Position numbers and translations under genes: made by a program. A stretch of DNA of 64,000 bases. Origin: Palsa-1392 sp963819975 (GTDB taxonomy: Bacteria > Verrucomicrobiota > Verrucomicrobiia > Chthoniobacterales > UBA10450). The notes beneath the pieces were generated by a model. That model saw only the letters and a program-made list of their open reading frames with translations. It was not told the DNA's origin and did not search any database. This document shows, in pieces, positions 26,352 through 34,949 of the stretch. The DNA lies in NCBI GenBank assembly GCA_963819975.1, contig CAWFYE010000013.1, positions 1 to 64,000 of the forward strand, in the 5' to 3' direction. The first letter of the stretch is position 1, and every line of letters begins with the position of its first letter.

Positions 26352-26749
26352 GCTCCGCGTCGATCTTCCTCCCGCGCCGCCTGGAGCATTTGATCATGCT
26401 CCGCTTCTTTCATTCCTTCACCGACCAGCTGCGCACTTTCGCTTCGACCCTCGCTGTCCTCGTCTTCCCCTAACGAGTCTTGCGTCTGGTGCCCGGTGGA
26501 GCCAGAGACGGGATCCCAGCGTTCCGACTCGGCGATCGATTCCAGAGCGATCTCTTCCGCATCCAACTCCGGGCCGCCGGTCAGCTCACGCTGCGCCTGT
26601 TCGTAATCAACCTCGGAGGGTTCTGGAGGAACACGACCCACGATCGCTGCCAGCTCACGGGCGCGAGCCTCCACCATCTCCAGAGTCACCGTGCTAATGC
26701 CAACTGCGTTCTCGGTAATAATACCTTTGTTCAGAGGATTTTTGTTCAT
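26348..26749 (-). CDS. Small acidic protein of unknown function (ELTG type)
   Basis: 133 residues from ATG 26749, which overlaps the desaturase stop (ATGA). Core VTLEMVEARARELAAIVGR and DYEQAQRELTGG, followed by a highly acidic, Gln/Glu-rich tail. A second member with RAQDLAEEDGRTKPTDADRA and ALKELTG is encoded at 36.75 kb. I recognise RARELA..D..QA..ELTG as recurring in environmental bacteria without a known function. The charged, low-complexity composition suggests a disordered protein. Confidence 0.6.
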   Translation of the reverse strand: MNKNPLNKGIITENAVGISTVTLEMVEARARELAAIVGRVPPEPSEVDYEQAQRELTGGPELDAEEIALESIAESERWDPVSGSTGHQTQDSLGEDEDSEGRSESAQLVGEGMKEAEHDQMLQAAREEDRRGA

Positions 26750-27882
26750 GGTGTTGAAACAGAGGACAGCTCTGACGATATTCGGTGCTCCTCCTTGCTC
26801 CATTGAGTCGGGTTGAGGAGAGTTGCGCGTTCCGCGGCCTGAATTTTTGCAGCCGGAACGCGGCGCAAGCCCCGAACGAGTCTTAGCTTAGAAAGCGTCC
26901 AGATAATCCACTTAGTTGGATCTATCTGCCAGGGTTTGACTCCATTGCGGTAGTCATGCTGAAACTCGTGATGATAATTATGATAGCCCTCGCCAAAGGT
27001 GAACCACGCAAGCAGGAAGGAGTCACGCGCGCTGCACTTGGTGGAGTAGGGCTGCCGACCGACGGTGTGGCAGGCGCTATTAATAAGAAAGGTGCAGTGC
27101 TGCAGGACGACGATCCGCGCCACGCCAGCGATCAGAAATGCGCCGAGTGCGCCGATCCATCCGTTCCAGAGAAAGCCGATCGCTGCCGGAAGACCGAAGC
27201 TGACCAGGACGGCGATTGTCTGCACGTGCCGATCCTGCCAACAGATGAGTTTGTCCTTTTGCAGATCGGCGACGTTGTCGTAGGGCTCATCGTTATCCAG
27301 TTTGAAGAGCAGCCAGCCGATGTGCGCGAAGAAGAAGCCCTTCGAAATGCAGTAAGGATCATCGTCATAATCCACATGTTTATGATGGCGTCGATGCTCG
27401 CTCGCCCACATCAAGACGGAATTTTCGAATGCACCCGCGCCAAAGATTAGAGTGAGAAGCCGGATGGGCCAGCTCGCCTGGAAAGTAAGATGGGAAAAAA
27501 GCCGGTGATAACCCAGGGTGACGCTGAATCCGCACGCGCCCAGCATGACAAAGAAGAGGGCGACCTGGAACCAATCAAGCCCGAAGAACCAGAGATAGAG
27601 GGGAACCGCCGTCAAGGTGAGCAGCAGTGTGCCGATAAGAAAGGAACTGGTAATCCAATTGATGCGCTCGAAGGGCAAACGGAAGAACATGCGCTTTGGA
27701 CGCGCAGCCTCATTATCTGTACCGGCGAAATCCGTTTCTGAGGCGATTGGCGAGTCTTCGCTCATCGCAGTTTGCCCGATAGAGGTTTTGAGGCTCGCGC
27801 TCCGTTCGTCGAGACTCGCTCTCTGCAGGCTAAAGAGGACGGCATTTTGAGCTGTCGCAGGTTCCATGAGTATCGGTTTCAT
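26746..27882 (-). CDS. Membrane fatty acid (acyl-CoA) desaturase
   Basis: 378 residues. Three histidine boxes in place: HRLFSH, HRRHH (EHRRHHKHVDYDDDP) and HNYHH (GEGYHNYHHEFQHDYRNG). Four hydrophobic segments. An extra ~60-residue N-terminus precedes the domain; an internal ATG (MSEDSP) could be the true start. Di-iron enzyme adding a delta-9-type double bond with O2, adjusting membrane fluidity. First gene of the operon with fba and ackA. Confidence 0.92.
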   Translation of the reverse strand: MKPILMEPATAQNAVLFSLQRASLDERSASLKTSIGQTAMSEDSPIASETDFAGTDNEAARPKRMFFRLPFERINWITSSFLIGTLLLTLTAVPLYLWFFGLDWFQVALFFVMLGACGFSVTLGYHRLFSHLTFQASWPIRLLTLIFGAGAFENSVLMWASEHRRHHKHVDYDDDPYCISKGFFFAHIGWLLFKLDNDEPYDNVADLQKDKLICWQDRHVQTIAVLVSFGLPAAIGFLWNGWIGALGAFLIAGVARIVVLQHCTFLINSACHTVGRQPYSTKCSARDSFLLAWFTFGEGYHNYHHEFQHDYRNGVKPWQIDPTKWIIWTLSKLRLVRGLRRVPAAKIQAAERATLLNPTQWSKEEHRISSELSSVSTP

Positions 27883-27896
27883 TTTAAACTCGCGAG

Positions 27897-29153
27897 CTAG
27901 ACGGTTTTCTGGGTCACGATTGCAAAGTGCGCTTCGGGAACTTCACGGTCCGGCACTTTTGCTTTGAGACGGACGGTGAACTTCGAGCCTTGACCTGCTC
28001 CGTTGCTCTCCACCTCGAGGACTCCACCTTGCGCGATGGTGAGAGTGCGCGCGATCGAAAGACCAAGACCGAGCCCGCCGTAACGTGGATGAATCGACGA
28101 ATCGCCTTGCTCGAATGGCGAAAAAATCCGTGAGAGTGCATCCGCCGGAATCCCGATCCCGCTGTCGCTCACTTCTATGACCAATTCACCACTCGCTTCA
28201 TCCCGCGTCAGGACTGAGACCCGTCCGCCAGCCGGCGTAAACTTCAGTGCGTTCCCGATTAGATTGGAGAGAATCTGTTCCAGCTTCGCCGCATCGGCTT
28301 GGATCTGACTTTGCCGGGCCCCGAGGCGGAGATCGATCTCAATCCCGGCCGTTTTCTGAGGACCTTCGAGATTCGTGACGACAGAACCGATGAAGTCGTT
28401 CACGGCCACGGTTTCAAGGTTCAACTTCACGGTTCCATTGGCAAGGTGAGTGAGATCGAGCAGCTCCCTAATCAGGCGCGCCAGCGTTTCCACATTGCGA
28501 CGAATCAGTGCCACGGCACTCTTGGTGAAATGCGGCTGCACATTTACCCGGGGCGCCCCTGCCACGACGTCCTGGCCCAACTCGACCACGTCAATCATGG
28601 TAGAAATGGCACAAAGCGGGGTGCGCAGCTCGTGGGAGAGAATGCCGATCACATCGTCCTTTGCTTTGCCCGCGATCTCGAGCGCCGCGACCCGGGTCCT
28701 GGCCGCCGTTTCAATCTCAGAACGCTGGCGTATATCGCGGATGTTGCATTGGATCACTTTCTCCGCGCCGACGAAGTAGACGTTACTAACGAATTCGACC
28801 GCCACGACCTTCCCGCCCTTCGTGCGCAACGGGTGGTTCTCGTAGCGGATGTATTCCTCCGTCTGGAGCTTCTCGAAGGCCGCTTTATTCGCGTCGATAT
28901 CGTCGAAAAGACCGATCTCCCAAAGTTGAAGACCAATGATGCTCTCGAAAGGATAGTCGAGCAGATCGAGGAAGAACGGATTCGCGTCGATGATCTTGCC
29001 TGTGTCTCCGTTTAGAATCAGGATCCCATCCTGCGCGGTCTCGAATAAGCGGCGGTAACGAAGCTCCGAAATCTCGAGGGCCAGTTCCGCGGAACTTTCT
29101 CTGCTGGCGTGGAGCCTCAATTTCCCCGGGCCTACGGTGAGTAACGGCATCAT
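27897..29153 (-). CDS. PAS-domain sensor histidine kinase
   Basis: 418 residues from ATG 29153, which overlaps the osmC stop (TCATGATG). PAS domain about residues 30-150 (RRLFETAQDGILILNGDTGK, IIGLQLWEIGLFDD). HisKA with GILSHELRTPLCAISTM; HATPase with LIGNALKFTPAGG, SDSGIGIP and GGLGLGLSIAR. No transmembrane segment, so it senses a cytoplasmic cue, possibly redox or small molecule. No response regulator is adjacent; the partner is elsewhere. Coupling to osmC suggests a role in oxidative stress sensing (inference). Confidence 0.9.
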   Translation of the reverse strand: MMPLLTVGPGKLRLHASRESSAELALEISELRYRRLFETAQDGILILNGDTGKIIDANPFFLDLLDYPFESIIGLQLWEIGLFDDIDANKAAFEKLQTEEYIRYENHPLRTKGGKVVAVEFVSNVYFVGAEKVIQCNIRDIRQRSEIETAARTRVAALEIAGKAKDDVIGILSHELRTPLCAISTMIDVVELGQDVVAGAPRVNVQPHFTKSAVALIRRNVETLARLIRELLDLTHLANGTVKLNLETVAVNDFIGSVVTNLEGPQKTAGIEIDLRLGARQSQIQADAAKLEQILSNLIGNALKFTPAGGRVSVLTRDEASGELVIEVSDSGIGIPADALSRIFSPFEQGDSSIHPRYGGLGLGLSIARTLTIAQGGVLEVESNGAGQGSKFTVRLKAKVPDREVPEAHFAIVTQKTV

Positions 29154-29575
29154 GAGTTGAGGGTGGCCTTCATGCTGATGTTGGTGTTGAGAAGACGTCC
29201 GATGGGACATGTCTCCTTCGCGCAAAGCGCCGCTTCCATGAAAGCCGACTGCGAGACGTCTGGAACCGTGGCGCGCACATCGAGTTGAATCCTGGTCACC
29301 GTCCAGCCTGCCGCCAGGTCTTCGAGGGTTGCCGTCGCGGTGGTTTCAATCTGCTGCGCATGGAACCCGGACCGGCCGAGCTCGTTGGAAAGAGCCATCG
29401 AAAAACATCCGCTGATCGAAGCGGCGATTAACTCATCTGGATTGGTGCCCACGCCTTCGGCAAAACGCGTCCGAAAGGAATATTGTGTGTCCGTCAGGAC
29501 GCCACTTTCCGTCGTCATGGTGCCGGCGCCTGCGCGCAGCGGCCCTTTCCAAATGACTGATGCCTTACGATTCAT
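29150..29575 (-). CDS. osmC: OsmC-family peroxiredoxin
   Basis: 141 residues. NRKASVIWKGPLRAGAGTM, then TNPDELIAASISGCFSMALS with the first active cysteine and AALCAKETCPIGRLL with the second. Reduces organic hydroperoxides. The bipartite stress element lies 72 nt upstream. A lysR relic is divergent from it. A second, truncated copy of the 5' end is at 34.64-34.74 kb, so this locus is one half of a duplicated osmC/lysR pair. Confidence 0.94.
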   Translation of the reverse strand: MNRKASVIWKGPLRAGAGTMTTESGVLTDTQYSFRTRFAEGVGTNPDELIAASISGCFSMALSNELGRSGFHAQQIETTATATLEDLAAGWTVTRIQLDVRATVPDVSQSAFMEAALCAKETCPIGRLLNTNISMKATLNS

Positions 29576-29646
29576 GATATGAACGGCCCGACTCGCTCGA
29601 GTTCTCCGGGTCGCTCATTCATTTAAGCCCTCGCCGAAAATCGTCT

Positions 29647-29684
29647 AATACCTTGTCCGGTGGACGCTGATAGCCTCAGGCTAT
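29647..29684 (-). promoter_or_regulatory. Bipartite promoter/operator element upstream of osmC
   Basis: Minus strand: ATAGCC-TGA-GGCTAT dyad (29670-29684), 17 nt, GGTATT (29647-29652), 72 nt before the osmC ATG. Same design as the csbD element. Confidence 0.6.
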
Positions 29685-29775
29685 GGATCCTCGCCGCGCC
29701 GGCCCGGTTCGCTGGACGTGTCTGGCCCAGAACGCCTCCGGTTCGTGATTGTCCGAGTGGCATTTACGTTGTAAT

Positions 29776-30058
29776 TTTGACTCCGCTCCCTCCCCTGAAC
29801 GTCGGCTACGTCGCCGACTCATTCTACGATCTCCTGCCTGTCACCCTGAAGGCATTCCAAAGATCCTTCCCGACCATCCCAGTCAATCTCTTCGAAATCA
29901 GCTGCGGCGATCAATTTAGCGCTCTGGAGGATGGAAGAATCTGTCTCGGGTTCGTCGGATTGCGCGAGCCGATCGCAGAGCGCGGACTGGGGTTTCAACC
30001 CATTGCCTCTTACGCGACCGTCGCGGCGGTCTCGAAACACAACGCCTGTGAACTGTAG
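29776..30058 (+). pseudogene. LysR regulator relic lacking its DNA-binding domain
   Basis: Reads LPPLNVGYVADSFYDLLPVT, LKAFQRSFPTIPVNLFEISC and LGFVGLREPIAERG, about 85-90% identical by eye to residues ~90-170 of the LysR at 34.95 kb. The upstream leader (from about 29728) also matches the leader of that gene. About 270 bp encoding the start codon and the whole winged-helix domain is missing; the break lies between two CTCCG repeats, and the 3' third is gone after about 30035. It cannot encode a working regulator. Confidence 0.85.
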
Positions 30059-30593
30059 AACGTAATCGAACGGTTACTTTATCATCGGTGAAACGAACGA
30101 GTTCTAGATTGATAAAAGTTGGTTTTCCAGCGAGCCACAACCGGCCGCGCCGCCCGCCGCCGATCAGACTTCTTCTGAGCGGACGCGCATCGAAGCAGCG
30201 TTTGCGCAAAGTAATGAAAAAGTCTCCGGAGCCCATGGCGCCGCGGCCAGACTGGACATGCCACCTTCAACTCTCGAATCCAGAATTCGCTCTCCAAATT
30301 TTTACAACTTCCAGTTCAAAGAAGTTTCACGCAGGTGGTTGCGCAAGCCCTTTACACTCGCCGCGTTGTCGAAATCAATCAGGGGATTTCCATACACGCA
30401 ATTGATCCAGAATCGGGAAGTATTCTCGAATGCGATTCCAATCTGGGACAAGCGTGTGCACGACCCAATCTCATCGACGTGTGCTCACCCGTCACCCCAG
30501 CGGTCGATCAATCAATGACGAGTGAATAGGCTAATTCCGATCAAGGCAACGAGCCCGGCTTGGTCGCATTCGCAGGTACGCATTGCCCGGAGG
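30059..30593. other. Gene-free stretch between lysR relic and prepilin cluster
   Basis: 535 bp at lower GC than its surroundings, with short open frames on both strands that resemble nothing known and lack ribosome sites. It may be decayed remains of the duplication. No RNA gene or clear terminator seen. Confidence 0.45.
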
Positions 30594-31163
30594 CTAGAGG
30601 TTCTGCCAGGTATAATGGCTACGAAGGAACGCTGCCTGCAGCTCGCTGAAATCGGCCTCTCGGCAGGTTAGCTGGAAACGGATTTGCTCGTTCCCGCGAT
30701 TCAAGAAAAGAATTGAGCGGACATATTTTTGCCCGTAAAAAGTGTAGCTGAGCTTAATCAAGAACGTTTCCTTACCATCAATCATCAGCGGATTCCGTTC
30801 CTGTGAAATCACGGTCGTGCTTTCACTCCCCTCTGGAACTAGCGCGACTGCGGCGCGAACGAGTTCTTCCAGGCTCTTGTCGTCAAACAGGCCCGGCGAC
30901 GCGAGACTCGTCCTGACCACGAGCGCTCTGGACTGTGTCTTCGGCGGGGATAGCGTCAGTTGCGTCTCACTACCCGAGTAATTCCACCCTGCCGGGGGTT
31001 GGTAGATAACTTTCTTGTCACCGTCGAAAAAACTCAGTTGTTTGAATTTACTGCCATCACCTATGCTTTCTTCCAAGGTCGGGACCAACTTCAGATCAGC
31101 CTGCGCTGATACCGCGAAGGCGACAGCCGCGCCAAGGAGCAGCAGCCTTATTGAACGGTCCAT
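30594..31163 (-). CDS. Exported hypothetical protein of the prepilin cluster
   Basis: 189 residues. Clear Sec signal (RLLLLGAAVAFAVSAQA, cleavage about residue 22). The mature part is mixed beta: FFDGDKKVIYQPPAGWNYSG, LIKLSYTFYGQKYVRSILFL, ending in a Trp-Gln-Asn-Leu tail. The opening PPAGW motif recalls proteins that measure stress-type lipoprotein folds, but I do not assign a family. It overlaps the upstream prepilin-like gene by 16 bp, so it is likely a periplasmic partner of the pseudopilin assembly. Confidence 0.6.
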   Translation of the reverse strand: MDRSIRLLLLGAAVAFAVSAQADLKLVPTLEESIGDGSKFKQLSFFDGDKKVIYQPPAGWNYSGSETQLTLSPPKTQSRALVVRTSLASPGLFDDKSLEELVRAAVALVPEGSESTTVISQERNPLMIDGKETFLIKLSYTFYGQKYVRSILFLNRGNEQIRFQLTCREADFSELQAAFLRSHYTWQNL

Positions 31164-33169
31164 CTGCCTTTTACGTATGTGACGCTCCCCATAGTCATCG
31201 AACCCTTCGGGCGCGTGGTGTTAAAATTCGGATCATAAAACCAGTTTCGGGCCGGAGCATTGTAATTGTTGGACATAGTCCACTTCCCAATCGCTTGCTG
31301 GCTGGGGTAAAGTTCCACCATCGAGCCGTAGTAATTGAACGGCACTTTGCTCCAATCCTCCAGGAAACGCGGGAAGTTTTCCGCACCACCGCTGTAACTG
31401 CCATTGCCATTAATATTGGTGGGCACTGTCCCTGAGATAATCGCGGCATTGATTGTCGTGGCGGTTGCCCGTCGCGCGCTGAGCGTGGACGTTGAGTTCG
31501 CGTCATCCCAGTTATTCGAAAGGATATTTACTGCGTCGGCCAGAACGGCGGCGGGAGCCCGCGTGTAACCAGCCACCTGTGGATTAGGCGGATTTGCGGG
31601 ATCTTTATATGTACCATCCGGATTCAGATAAGTCGGGTCGTTGGAAGGAGCAATCTTCCCCTTTGTTTCGTCTTTTCCCGTGTTAAAATCCCCTTGGATG
31701 TAAACCGGATTGTTGCTTGCAATCGTTAGCCCAGCGGCGGGAATTTTGTTTGCGTTCCGGACCCGAATCGCGCGTCTGCTGCCTGCGGTCGCACTTTTAT
31801 CGTAAATATACACAATCCCCCCGAAATTGTCGTAAGTGTAAAAGGGATTCCCAAAAGAAACAGGCTTTACGATCTTGCCGACGTCGAGTGTCGCAATTTG
31901 ATAGGTAGCCCCTTCCCGATTGTCCTGGATAGACTGATCTGTCGTAATCGCACCAGTCGACTTAAACATATCGTAAAGAGCTCCGCTTGTTATCTCCGTC
32001 TTAACTCCATTAGACGGATTCACGGTGTAGAGGTTCACGAAATCGTCTCCTTTTACCCCATCCCATCCTTTTGTCTTCTTATTGGAATTATCGCTCACTT
32101 CAATAATGATACTGGCTTGGTTCCAGTAACGCTGGTCCTTGTATGGATCGTCGATGCTCGTAACGGGGGGTTCGATCACCTCACGGTAGTAAGAGTCAGT
32201 ATTTGCATTTATTATATTACTGATGGTGGGCAACTCAAAGGGAGTTACGTGATCCGGCCGCATGCCCAGTGGTGCCGTGGGAGTTTCCCCCGCGTGATTG
32301 AGATCGACTAAGGTCCCGTTGTCGTCTCTCATGAAATCCACCGCCCAATTGGATCCGAAGGTGACTCTTTTCTTGAACTCGAGTGTGTTGTGCCCGGTCC
32401 AGAGAGTGGAGTTTGTGTGCACTTTTCCATCCACGATAAATGGCGCGCCTGGATGAATTTCCAAGGGATCATTATAGAAGATGGCGAAATCCAGAGGTGA
32501 CGACCCCTGCCTTTGGAATACACGCCGTACTTTGGCCACCACATTTCCTTTACCGGGACCTCCTGAAACCCTGTTCCCAAGCGCCGGCAGCGTGACGTCG
32601 GCAGACGCAATATAGTTATAGATAAAAACGTTATCGGAGCTAGAAGGCAGGATCGGAACCGGGGTCATTACTGGTCCTATCATCGGAAACGGAGAAGCGG
32701 CGTCGCTTGGAACCGGCATACTGCTTGCGCCCGGAGTTCCAGCCGGAAGCGAGGTGAATTCGGGGCTGACTGCCACTACTTTAAAATTGGAGATCGTGTA
32801 ATTTGGATCGTAGTCACTGCCACTGTCCGGGTCTGGGTTTGTTCCTCGTTTTGCGAAAGGTGTGCTTACGCTATCGTCGGTGAGGGCAGGAAATTGGCTC
32901 CTGATCGGAAGCGGAATTGTTGCAAAGGCTTTCGTTGGCAGGAGGGCAATCGAGTCTCGACTGACCGCTCTCCAATTGGAAAATAGGATCTCTATGCAAC
33001 TATCACCAACCGCGACCGCCGTTTCGAGTGTGTTTGCGCGCTGGACGTGGCGGTTGATTGTCGTCGTGTAATCCATGGAGATGGCAACCAGCGCGATCAA
33101 CAGGGTCATCGCGGTGATTACGACCACGAGAGTGCTTCCGCCTCGGTCTCTAAATGAGCGTGTTTTCAT
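31148..33169 (-). CDS. Large PilX-like pseudopilin-cluster protein
   Basis: 673 residues. Basic head, then GGSTLVVVITAMTLLIALVA, a hydrophobic helix like PilX/GspK-type N-termini but without the canonical Glu5. The long C-terminal region is Ser/Thr/Asn/Pro-rich with stretches such as FAIFYNDPLEIHPGAPFIVD, GKVHTNSTLW and VYIQGDFN, suggesting a beta-helical surface domain. Similar large proteins accompany PilV/PilW-like prepilins in Verrucomicrobia and Planctomycetes (recalled). Its start overlaps the PilW-like gene stop (ATGA). Confidence 0.68.
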   Translation of the reverse strand: MKTRSFRDRGGSTLVVVITAMTLLIALVAISMDYTTTINRHVQRANTLETAVAVGDSCIEILFSNWRAVSRDSIALLPTKAFATIPLPIRSQFPALTDDSVSTPFAKRGTNPDPDSGSDYDPNYTISNFKVVAVSPEFTSLPAGTPGASSMPVPSDAASPFPMIGPVMTPVPILPSSSDNVFIYNYIASADVTLPALGNRVSGGPGKGNVVAKVRRVFQRQGSSPLDFAIFYNDPLEIHPGAPFIVDGKVHTNSTLWTGHNTLEFKKRVTFGSNWAVDFMRDDNGTLVDLNHAGETPTAPLGMRPDHVTPFELPTISNIINANTDSYYREVIEPPVTSIDDPYKDQRYWNQASIIIEVSDNSNKKTKGWDGVKGDDFVNLYTVNPSNGVKTEITSGALYDMFKSTGAITTDQSIQDNREGATYQIATLDVGKIVKPVSFGNPFYTYDNFGGIVYIYDKSATAGSRRAIRVRNANKIPAAGLTIASNNPVYIQGDFNTGKDETKGKIAPSNDPTYLNPDGTYKDPANPPNPQVAGYTRAPAAVLADAVNILSNNWDDANSTSTLSARRATATTINAAIISGTVPTNINGNGSYSGGAENFPRFLEDWSKVPFNYYGSMVELYPSQQAIGKWTMSNNYNAPARNWFYDPNFNTTRPKGSMTMGSVTYVKGRWTVQ

Positions 33170-34014
33170 TGATTAGTTGTGAGTTGCGCTTTCATCGGTG
33201 CCTCTCCGTTCAACGAAATCTGGAGTGATCGGTACTTCCGATTGCTATAGTTTAGGTCATTGACGGTGAGAGAATTGAATGCCGCTCCATCCGGCCCAGG
33301 CGGGAGATAAAACGGGGTCGCGTTCGTTAGGCTGGTTCCGCTGATTTTTTGAGAGGAAGCGCCCCGAGCGTTGAAAACGAGGACGTTGTTGGAAACGGTA
33401 TAAGAACATTTATCGGTGATAAAACACACAATATGTCCGCCGGTGCTGGCGGTACCCTTCACCTCTACCGGGACGTTATTCTTGAGCGTGATGCTCAAAT
33501 CGCTTTTGCTGCCACTGATTCCCGTGATGTCTTCTTCGATTTGGTGAGTCGGAATGATTAGCTTCTGCGTGTAGGTGCCGTGGGGGGAGGAAGGTGCCGG
33601 GGGGTAGTATATTGGAATGGTCTGGTTACTCAGCAGAGCAACATGAATTACGTTCGGAAAGGGCTTAGTGCTAGGGGGATTGCCTACTACGTCAGCTTTT
33701 ATGGCATAAGGCCCACTTGCCCATTTTTGGAAGGCAATTCCCGCCGCCTTGCGGGGAGTCGGTGAAGGCCAGGGAATCCCCTTATCGTCGGCCAGCTGGG
33801 GAACCGAAACGGCCGAGCGAAAGTCTCTGAGCATATTCAACGTGGAAGAGCGCGCTTGCTGGTGCGTTGTGTTGATGGCGATGTTCTTCCCGGCCAGAAT
33901 AAAACTGATATTGAGAAGCGCATAGGTGCCCAGACCAACGATCCCGGCCACCGCCATTGTAACCGATAATTCGATTAGAGTGAGTCCGCTTCTCGATGAA
34001 GGACGAATGATCAT
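33166..34014 (-). CDS. PilW-like prepilin
   Basis: 282 residues. Prepilin peptidase site SG/LTLIELSVTMAVAGIVG after a basic leader (cleavage after Gly11), Glu5 present. The helix is followed by a beta-rich domain (GKNIAINTTHQQARSSTLNM, FITDKCSYTVSNNVLVFNAR). Minor pilin of a type IV pilus or type II secretion pseudopilus. Overlaps both neighbours by 4 bp. Contains one CCTAACGA octamer (33324-33331). Confidence 0.85.
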   Translation of the reverse strand: MIIRPSSRSGLTLIELSVTMAVAGIVGLGTYALLNISFILAGKNIAINTTHQQARSSTLNMLRDFRSAVSVPQLADDKGIPWPSPTPRKAAGIAFQKWASGPYAIKADVVGNPPSTKPFPNVIHVALLSNQTIPIYYPPAPSSPHGTYTQKLIIPTHQIEEDITGISGSKSDLSITLKNNVPVEVKGTASTGGHIVCFITDKCSYTVSNNVLVFNARGASSQKISGTSLTNATPFYLPPGPDGAAFNSLTVNDLNYSNRKYRSLQISLNGEAPMKAQLTTNQ

Positions 34015-34538
34015 TTGTCGGAGGTGCGGATTGCGCTCATGGCAAATTGGTAATTTCGCCCAAGGTATTTGTAGGTAATGGTTACGACCGCGTTGTATGT
34101 GTTAGGCATGGGGACCGTAGAGATATTGGTCACCGTCGTCGTCATCGTTCCGGGAATAAATAGGGCAACGCTTGAGTCTGACTCCTTGTAGATTGGCCAG
34201 GTGGGGGACACGGTGCTGGTGGAAGGGTCTTTGTATCCAATGGCGTGCGTGCCGATCCTCAGATCGTAAGTGCCGTCGGCAGCCCATGGAACTTGCGTTG
34301 GGGTGTTCTGGGGATTGAACGGCCCCACTGATTGGAAAAGACTGATTTGACTCATCAGAGCGGTGGAGGCAGCAGTTCGATAGCGACTGGCAGAGGCGAT
34401 CTGATTCATCTTGGTTAGCGTACCGACGGTGATGGCGACGCCAACGCCGAGCAGGCCAATCGAAATCACAGCTTCGACGAGGGTGAACCCGCCAAGGACA
34501 GAGCGGGCGCTGAGTTTATGGAGTGTACGGAAAGTCAC
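34011..34538 (-). CDS. PilV-like prepilin
   Basis: 175 residues. Prepilin site GG/FTLVEAVISIGLLGVGVA after a 17-residue leader, Glu5 present. Followed by the pilin helix (TKMNQIASASRYRTAASTAL) and a small beta domain with ITYKYLGRNYQFAMSAIRTS. First gene of the four-gene operon PilV-PilW-PilX-like-exported protein. No assembly ATPase or platform gene is nearby, so the machine must be encoded elsewhere. Confidence 0.85.
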   Translation of the reverse strand: MTFRTLHKLSARSVLGGFTLVEAVISIGLLGVGVAITVGTLTKMNQIASASRYRTAASTALMSQISLFQSVGPFNPQNTPTQVPWAADGTYDLRIGTHAIGYKDPSTSTVSPTWPIYKESDSSVALFIPGTMTTTVTNISTVPMPNTYNAVVTITYKYLGRNYQFAMSAIRTSDK

Positions 34539-34643
34539 GACCTATCAAGTTGGAGCAGGTATTGCACGAATTGGATTGCGGGAACTACGCAATTTGCCTC
34601 TCAGCAACTGTGAAATTGCTGGGAGCAAGAGTGCGCCTGATAT

Positions 34644-34739
34644 TTAAGAGGGACTTCCAGCGCGCGGCTTTCGGTTCCTGATCGTGCCGGTGCCTTCACG
34701 CAAGGCGCCGTTCGAAATGACCGATGCTCGACGATCCAT
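34644..34739 (-). pseudogene. Truncated osmC 5' relic
   Basis: Reads DRRASVISNGALREGTGTI, matching the first 19 residues of the intact OsmC (NRKASVIWKGPLRAGAGTM), then diverges and stops at 34644. The stress element and divergent lysR leader upstream are also duplicated. It is the broken partner of the intact lysR, the mirror of the 29-30 kb copy. Confidence 0.82.
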
Positions 34740-34812
34740 GATATGAATTGCGCGCCGCTCCCTCGAGCTTGTTGCACGGTCATTCGTTACGCCCCCGGCT
34801 GGATAATCCGCG

Positions 34813-34850
34813 AATACCTTGTCAGGGCGGCGCTGCTAGGCTGCGGCTAT
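34813..34850 (-). promoter_or_regulatory. Degenerate copy of the bipartite stress element (osmC relic)
   Basis: Minus strand: ATAGCC-GCA-GCCTAG, 17 nt, GGTATT (34813-34818), 74 nt before the relic ATG. The dyad has decayed by two bases on its inner half while GGTATT and spacing are kept. Confidence 0.5.
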
Positions 34851-34949
34851 GGGTTGTCGGCACGCTTGCCTGGTTCCCGGATGTGTCTGGCCCAAAACGC
34901 CTCCGGTTCGTGATTGTCCGAGTGGCATTTACGTTGTAATTTTGACTCC

